NCBI GenBank assembly: GCA_016934645.1
Contig: JAFGSL010000253.1
Span: 1-11,567 of the forward strand
Origin: Anaerolineae bacterium
GTDB taxonomy: Bacteria; Chloroflexota; Anaerolineae; B4-G1; SLSP01
DNA: 11,567 nt
Direction: 5' to 3'
The notes beneath the pieces were generated by a model that did not search any database, was not told the origin of the DNA, and worked only from the letters and a program-made list of their open reading frames with translations. Shown here in pieces: positions 8,453 through 11,567 of this stretch. The stretch's first letter is position 1. Every line of letters begins with the position of its first letter. Both the position numbers and the translations under genes were made by a program.

Positions 8453-8651
8453 TATTACATCCGAGTTATGTCGTCAACGAAATGGAATACCCTATTGATG
8501 TAAGTCATACGTACACCGGCTGGCCAAGACGTAGCAGTCGGTAGAGACGTTACGGAATGTGATCAAACACATACCATTTCTTCAGTATGCCTGATCAAGG
8601 AGATCTAGGCGCTGATAGATGAATCATCCCGGCGAGTGTGAAATTATTCAG

Positions 8652-8680
8652 AGTCTAGCACAGATTAGCAAAGATGTAAA
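8652..8680 (-). promoter_or_regulatory. Candidate promoter for the cyclase operon
   Basis: On the minus strand TTTACA (8680-8675) and TAGACT (8657-8652) are separated by 17 bp. A TGC just before the -10 gives an extended -10 (TGn). It would leave a 5' untranslated region of about 190 nt before the ATG at 8452. It is judged by consensus match only, and other sites in this AT-rich region are possible. Confidence 0.4.
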
Positions 8681-8694
8681 ATCCGTTTAGGCGG

Positions 8695-8718
8695 TAATAA
8701 TTACAATAATAATTACAA
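8695..8718. repeat. 12-bp AT-only-flanked tandem direct repeat
   Basis: TAATAATTACAA occurs twice head to tail (8695-8706 and 8707-8718). It sits upstream of the plus-strand -35 at 8738 and of the candidate minus-strand -35 at 8680. It could be an UP-like element or a regulator site, but nothing identifies a binder. Confidence 0.6.
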
Positions 8719-8737
8719 TTCTAACAAAATCACAACG

Positions 8738-8766
8738 TTTACTTTTCCTCATCTATCATATATAAT
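8738..8766 (+). promoter_or_regulatory. Promoter for the LamG-type exported protein gene
   Basis: TTTACT (8738-8743) and a perfect TATAAT (8761-8766) are separated by 17 bp, a sigma-70-like arrangement. The predicted start would be near 8773, leaving about 65 nt of leader before the ATG at 8838. A second TATAAT at about 8805 lacks an evident -35. Confidence 0.55.
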
Positions 8767-8825
8767 AGACTATGGTAAACGATGTCCCGCCCGTCGTGAC
8801 AACAGTATAATTAATTGATCGATAT

Positions 8826-8833
8826 AAGGAGGG
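8826..8833 (+). promoter_or_regulatory. Strong ribosome binding site
   Basis: AAGGAGGG stands 4 nt before ATG 8838. It fixes the start of the LamG-type protein there and excludes the in-frame Met codons at residues 5 and 6. Confidence 0.8.
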
Positions 8834-8837
8834 AACC

Positions 8838-10670
8838 ATGAGGACTTCTATGATGAAATGGCACTTGGTATTGATATTTCTTGTTATACTGATGGGATGC
8901 GTATTCCCTGTTGCTGTCTCAGCGAGCAGCCTCCAGACCGATGGCCCGGGTGGTGTCGGCGATGCGGATGGGACCAGCAACCTGGAATTGTGGCTCAAAG
9001 CCGGTGCGGGCGTGTACAGTAACGATACCTGCACAACCGCCGCGGCGAATAACGATCCCGTTGCTTGTTGGGCCGATCAAAGCGGTAACGACTACAACGT
9101 CACACAGAGCACCACCGCCAACCAGCCGAGCCTACAAACTGGCGTCGTCAACAACCAGCCGGTAACGCGCTACGATGGATCGGCAGACTATCTGGAAAGG
9201 TCTTACGAGAGCGCGCTCAACCCCACCGCATTTACTATCTTCGGTGTGTGGAAAACTACCGGTGGACCCGGAGATTATCGCAGCCCGTTGACCAGCCGGA
9301 AAGACTTTCAAGGATACGCCTTCTACGCTCAATCCACATGGCAATTCTGGGTGTCGAATGGTATGAGTTACACATCTGTAGGCAACACGACTGTCACGGC
9401 TGACCAATGGGAACTGATCACTGGAGATTGTATTAGTAGCTCGCTTAGCACCTTGCAGCGTATCTACGTCAATGGTGCATTCAATCAACAGAACGCCTCT
9501 CCTACATATCTTCCAAATCAGGAAGAAGGCCCCCTGCGAGTCGGCACGGGAGATTATAGCACTGGAATACCAAATTACTATTTTCCCGGCGACATCGGTG
9601 AAATCATCATCTTTAGCACCGTCCTCAACGACGTCGAACGCACGTTGGTCCACAACTACCTGAGCGCCAAGTACGACATCACCCTCGGCGCTGGCGATCA
9701 CTACGACGGCGACACTAGCGGCAATGGGGACTTCGACCTCGGCGTCGCAGGCATCGGAACCGACGGGACCGACAGCCACACGGAATCGCATTCTGAAGGG
9801 ATGATCGTCCAAAATGGAACCTTCCTACAGGATAACGGTGACTGGCTGCTCTTCGGCTTCAAGGGCGGGAACAACCAGACGACCGCCGCCGACCTGCCTT
9901 CTGGGTGGGACACCGAGTATGTTCCTGCCCGGTGGTCGCGGCACTGGTACATCGACGTCACAGATGCCAGCGGCACCAGCGGCGGCACGGTCACCATCAT
10001 CTTCGATATGAGCGACAGTGGGATCACCGGCTACTCCGCTGGCGATGCGTCTTACTACCACCTGCTCGGGCGTTCAGGAACAACTGGCGATTTCAGTGAC
10101 TACACGTCGACCTGCGGTGCAACCGTCACTACGGCCGGTGACCGTATCACCTTCTCCGGTATCAGTGTGAGCTGTCTGGGTAGCAACTTCACAGTCGGCA
10201 CCACCGACAGTACGAACGGGCCACTTGGTCCCGCGCCCACGGCTGTCACCCTGGCGCGCTTCGAAGCTGTGCCACAGGCTGACGCGATCCTCGTCACATG
10301 GGAAACCGCTATGGAGCTGGACAACGTCGGCTTCAACCTCTACCGCAGCACCGCTGTGGATGGTGAATACATCCAGCTCAACGACACGCTTATCCCCAGC
10401 CAGTCGCCTGGCTCAATTTTCGGTGCCGTCTACACGTGGTTTGACACCAGCGTCTCTCGCGATCAAACGTATTACTACAAGCTGGAAGACGAAGACATCA
10501 GCGGAGCGCGAACACTGACCGGACCGGTGAGCGCGACGTTTGCCGCCGCACCAAACGTTGTCGGCGTGCAAAGTATCGTCGCACAAAATGCGACATGGTT
10601 GAGCGTGCTAGGTGTCTTCGCCGCTTTTGGCGGATTAGCGTTCCTCCGGCGCAGGCGACACACGGCATAG
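8838..10670 (+). CDS. Exported LamG-like / Fn3-like protein with C-terminal membrane anchor
   Basis: 610 residues, complete. The signal peptide is residues 1-29 (hydrophobic core LVLIFLVILMGCVFPVAV, cleavage likely after VSA). LMGC at 18-21 resembles a lipobox, but Met at -2 and a hydrophobic run after Cys21 argue against a lipoprotein. About 48-280 is a LamG/concanavalin-like module (LELWLKAGAGV, CWADQSGNDYNVTQ, PGDIGEIIIFSTVLNDVERTLVHNYLSAKYD). About 295-455 is a second beta domain (GVAGIGTDGTDSHTESHSEG, WLLFGFKGG), reminiscent of the DUF8202 type. About 468-568 is an Fn3-like domain (ILVTWETAMELDNVGFNLYRS, YYYKLEDEDISG). The end, about 583-603, is a hydrophobic helix followed by RRRRHTA, a stop-transfer or CTERM-like anchor. 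C65/C77 and C426/C446 could form disulfides. Likely a surface protein binding glycans or other ligands. No catalytic residues are recognised. It is monocistronic: own promoter before it, terminator after it. Confidence 0.95.
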   Translation: MRTSMMKWHLVLIFLVILMGCVFPVAVSASSLQTDGPGGVGDADGTSNLELWLKAGAGVYSNDTCTTAAANNDPVACWADQSGNDYNVTQSTTANQPSLQTGVVNNQPVTRYDGSADYLERSYESALNPTAFTIFGVWKTTGGPGDYRSPLTSRKDFQGYAFYAQSTWQFWVSNGMSYTSVGNTTVTADQWELITGDCISSSLSTLQRIYVNGAFNQQNASPTYLPNQEEGPLRVGTGDYSTGIPNYYFPGDIGEIIIFSTVLNDVERTLVHNYLSAKYDITLGAGDHYDGDTSGNGDFDLGVAGIGTDGTDSHTESHSEGMIVQNGTFLQDNGDWLLFGFKGGNNQTTAADLPSGWDTEYVPARWSRHWYIDVTDASGTSGGTVTIIFDMSDSGITGYSAGDASYYHLLGRSGTTGDFSDYTSTCGATVTTAGDRITFSGISVSCLGSNFTVGTTDSTNGPLGPAPTAVTLARFEAVPQADAILVTWETAMELDNVGFNLYRSTAVDGEYIQLNDTLIPSQSPGSIFGAVYTWFDTSVSRDQTYYYKLEDEDISGARTLTGPVSATFAAAPNVVGVQSIVAQNATWLSVLGVFAAFGGLAFLRRRRHTA

Positions 10671-10692
10671 CAGAATTCTCACTTTAGCGTAC

Positions 10693-10731
10693 ACCACCAG
10701 CCTGAAGGCCATCTTCAGGCTGGTGGTTTTT
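10693..10731 (+). terminator. Rho-independent terminator after the LamG-type gene
   Basis: A perfect 15-bp inverted repeat (ACCACCAGCCTGAAG at 10693-10707, complement at 10713-10727) with a 5-nt GCCAT loop is followed by TTTT. It begins 22 nt after the stop codon. It is GC-rich and would end transcription of the upstream gene, insulating the ArsR operon. Confidence 0.92.
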
Positions 10732-10818
10732 AACGCATTACAGACATCCAAATCTATCCGGGATTTCCCGTAGCCTAGTACAGCACGGCATAAATTCCTC
10801 CTCGGTCTACAGCTTCAA

Positions 10819-10871
10819 GGGGATCGCCAGATCCCCGGCTGTGCGCAAGAGTCGGGGATCTGGCGGTCCCC
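10819..10871. repeat. Nested palindromic element (19-bp stem made of two smaller palindromes)
   Basis: The arms 10819-10837 and 10853-10871 pair over 19 bp with one G-T pair and a 15-nt loop. Each arm is itself a near-palindrome: GGGGATCGCCAGATCCCC on the left folds as GGGGATC/GATCCCC. The right arm, GGGGATCTGGCGGTCCCC, does the same with one wobble. There is no T-tract, so it is not a classical terminator. It resembles a small mobile palindromic repeat or an RNA processing or stability hairpin. Confidence 0.85.
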
Positions 10872-10962
10872 TCCAAGCATTATGATCTGGTGAGAAACTT
10901 GCGCTTCGCGGTACTAGGGCCTTGTGCCCGTCTGAACGCCCACAAGGGGCCAGGCTGCGAGT

Positions 10963-10990
10963 TTGACATTTTCCTGCATGATGATATATT
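10963..10990 (+). promoter_or_regulatory. Promoter of the ArsR operon
   Basis: A perfect TTGACA (10963-10968), a 16-bp spacer and TATATT (10985-10990), with TGA just before the -10 (extended -10). Transcription would start near 10997, so the ArsR start must lie downstream of it. This excludes the upstream in-frame GTG at 10890. Confidence 0.75.
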
Positions 10991-11000
10991 GATCATGTTC

Positions 11001-11022
11001 TATATAGATAATTATCAATATA
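11001..11022. promoter_or_regulatory. Palindromic operator, probably bound by the ArsR repressor
   Basis: The perfect 10-bp palindrome GATAATTATC (11007-11016) is extended on each side by TATAT/ATATA after one mismatched pair, giving 22 bp of near-perfect dyad symmetry. It starts a few bases after the predicted transcription start and ends 8 bp before the ATG. That is the typical position and AT-rich character of an autoregulatory ArsR/SmtB site. Binding by this particular protein is inferred from adjacency. Confidence 0.65.
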
Positions 11023-11030
11023 TAAACAAG

Positions 11031-11384
11031 ATGAAAATCTCACAAAATATCTCCGAACAGGAAATCGAGTTACTCCATCGCTACATCTGCGAGGGCGTGG
11101 GCGATCCCAGGCGTCTGAGACTGCTCTACCTCGTCGCCGAGCAGCCACGCAACGTCACCGAGCTGACCGAACTACTGGATGTGACACAGCCCACCGTCTC
11201 CCACCACCTGCGCATCCTGCGCGAGCGCGGTCTGGTCAACGCCGAGCGCGACGGCACTTCCATCTACTACTCCCTGGGCGATCCCCGCATCCTCGAAGCG
11301 ATGAATATTCTACGCAGTTTCGTGGCTGACAAAATACAAGAGGCAGGAGATAAGATACAAGAGGCAGGAAGCAAGATTCCGTGA
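11031..11384 (+). CDS. ArsR/SmtB-family winged-helix transcriptional repressor
   Basis: 117 residues from ATG 11031. The frame is open back to GTG 10890 (164 residues) and includes ATG 10995, but promoter and operator lie upstream of 11031 and family members are usually about 100-120 residues. The ribosome site is weak (AACAAG). GDPRRLRLLYLVAEQPRNVTEL (about residues 24-45) matches the ArsR entry helices. TELLDVTQPTVSHHLRILRERGLV (about 45-68) is the helix-turn-helix with the hallmark VSHHLRILRERGLV. ERDGTSIYYSL is the beta wing. No CxC metal motif of the ArsR or CadC type is seen: the only cysteine is in YICEG near residue 20, so the signal is unknown and could be redox, metal or metabolite. 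The tail DKIQEAGDKIQEAGSKIP is coded by 21-bp repeats. It likely represses its own operon, including the oxidoreductase that follows. Confidence 0.93.
   Translation: MKISQNISEQEIELLHRYICEGVGDPRRLRLLYLVAEQPRNVTELTELLDVTQPTVSHHLRILRERGLVNAERDGTSIYYSLGDPRILEAMNILRSFVADKIQEAGDKIQEAGSKIP
11328..11376 (+). repeat. 21-bp tandem repeat forming the ArsR C-terminus
   Basis: Two consecutive 21-bp units share ATACAAGAGGCAGGA and encode DKIQEAG twice, then the related SKIP. On the opposite strand this reads as PASCILSPASCILS, the signature of interspersed intergenic repeat DNA familiar from many bacterial genomes. The sequence runs almost directly into the 7-bp repeat array at 11383. Confidence 0.85.
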
Positions 11385-11424
11385 TTCGTGATTCGTAATT
11401 CGTAATTCGTAATTCGTAATTCGG
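11383..11424. repeat. Array of six 7-bp repeats (GATTCGT/AATTCGT)
   Basis: The units are GATTCGT (11383, 11390), AATTCGT (11397, 11404, 11411) and AATTCGG (11418). The array starts inside the ArsR stop codon (TGA 11382-11384), fills most of the gap to the next gene, and its last unit runs into the GGAGG ribosome site. In reverse it gives the ITNYELRITN reading typical of a widespread intergenic repeat. Confidence 0.93.
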
Positions 11425-11429
11425 AGGAG
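11423..11429 (+). promoter_or_regulatory. Ribosome binding site of the dehydrogenase gene
   Basis: GGAGGAG lies 6 nt before ATG 11436 and supports that start. Its first two bases are shared with the last 7-bp repeat unit. Confidence 0.75.
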
Positions 11430-11435
11430 AATACT

Positions 11436-11567
11436 ATGGGACATTTTTCGGCAGAACATTCAAATTGGCTCACCACCACCTTTGGCGACCGGATGACGAC
11501 CCGGCGCGTCGAGCGCAAGCTCTACAGTCACGACGTCGGCGAGATGCCGCTGTTGATCAAACCGCTC
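11436..11567 (+). CDS. Probable FAD-linked dehydrogenase (GlcD-like), N-terminal 44 residues only
   Basis: The open frame from ATG 11436 runs to the window end and reads MGHFSAEHSNWLTTTFGDRM followed by TTRRVERKLYSHDVGEMPLL and IKPL. The stretch FGDRM...ERKLYSHDVGEMPLLIKPL resembles the N-terminus, before the FAD-binding fold, of FAD-linked oxidases of the GlcD / D-lactate or glycolate dehydrogenase type. The FAD-binding motifs would lie beyond the window, so the family call rests on this short segment. It lies 51 bp after the ArsR stop with its own strong ribosome site and is probably cotranscribed with, and repressed by, that regulator. Confidence 0.6.
   Translation, partial: MGHFSAEHSNWLTTTFGDRMTTRRVERKLYSHDVGEMPLLIKPL

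Larger units (their letters stand above)
8453..8837. other. Divergent intergenic region between cyclase operon and LamG-type exported protein gene
   Basis: 385 bp with no credible gene. The part near the cyclase gene (8453-8690) has mixed composition. It contains TGATCAA twice (8560-8566 and 8592-8598, 32 bp apart) and a half-symmetric TGTGATCAAACACA (8558-8571). The part from about 8690 to 8820 is AT-rich. It holds a 12-bp tandem repeat (8695-8718) and the plus-strand promoter. Promoters for both directions lie here, so the two transcription units could be controlled together. That is inference from layout. Confidence 0.75.
10671..11030. other. Intergenic region between exported protein gene and ArsR gene
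   Basis: 360 bp without a credible gene. In order it holds the terminator (10693-10731), a featureless stretch (10732-10815), a nested palindrome (10819-10871), and a weak 7-bp inverted repeat (CCTTGTG at 10920-10926 with CACAAGG at 10941-10947). The ArsR promoter (10963-10990) and operator-like palindrome (11001-11022) follow. An in-frame GTG at 10890 would extend the ArsR gene upstream, but the promoter lies downstream of it. Confidence 0.7.

Noticed and set aside
8838..8925. Lipoprotein signal (LMGC) in the LamG-type protein
   Set aside because: Met at the -2 position and a hydrophobic VFPVAV run after the Cys fit a signal peptidase I site after VSA better.
9132..9812. Minus-strand open frame of 226 codons
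   Set aside because: Antisense to the LamG-type exported protein gene, which has promoter, ribosome site, signal peptide and terminator.
10890..11030. N-terminal extension of the ArsR protein from GTG 10890 or ATG 10995
   Set aside because: The extension lacks family similarity and contains the promoter and palindromic operator. The predicted transcription start (about 10997) excludes GTG 10890 and makes ATG 10995 unlikely.
11267..11518. Minus-strand open frame reading ELRITNYELRITN and PASCILSPASCILS
   Set aside because: Spurious product of short tandem repeats, antisense to the ArsR tail and the next gene's start.

Overview
The window looks like a piece of a Chloroflexota genome, probably an Anaerolineae-like lineage. 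This is inferred from the style of the proteins, not from a marker gene. The clues are secreted proteins that combine LamG-like, beta-helix, choice-of-anchor-type and Fn3-like modules, a short IGQISN hexapeptide array, a very large cyclase/ATPase/TPR protein, and short intergenic repeat DNA of the TTACGAATTACGAA kind. No tRNA, rRNA, CRISPR array, transposase or integrase was seen.

Left block (1-8452, minus strand): two genes 20 bp apart that look like one transcription unit. The upstream gene (8452-3947) encodes a 1501-residue cytoplasmic protein. It has two zinc ribbons, two class III nucleotide cyclase domains, an AAA/NACHT-like ATPase and a TPR-rich tail, which is the layout of animal soluble adenylyl cyclase. 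The residues suggest that the two cyclase domains together form one composite active site. The downstream gene (3926 to beyond base 1) encodes an exported protein of more than 1308 residues. After a membrane/signal segment it carries a long array of 47-residue repeats with an exact 141-bp period, then a right-handed beta-helix, a choice-of-anchor-Q-like end, a PPC-like beta domain, and an IGQISN array that runs off the window.

Middle (8453-8837): a divergent, AT-rich intergenic region. It holds a plausible promoter in each direction and several short repeats. It drives a plus-strand gene (8838-10670) for a 610-residue exported protein: signal peptide, LamG-like lectin fold, a second beta domain, an Fn3-like domain, and a C-terminal membrane helix ending in RRRR. 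A textbook intrinsic terminator follows at 10693-10731, and then a large nested palindrome at 10819-10871.

Right block (10963-11567, plus strand): a strong promoter and a palindromic operator lead into a small ArsR-type winged-helix repressor. After an array of 7-bp repeats comes the first 44 codons of what looks like an FAD-linked (GlcD-like) dehydrogenase that continues past the window. This reads as an autoregulated repressor-plus-oxidoreductase operon.

The most unusual points are the sAC-like multidomain cyclase coupled to a giant extracellular repeat protein, the exactly periodic 47-residue array whose blade count fits 14 (possibly two 7-bladed propellers), and the tail of the ArsR gene, which seems to have been built from interspersed repeat DNA.
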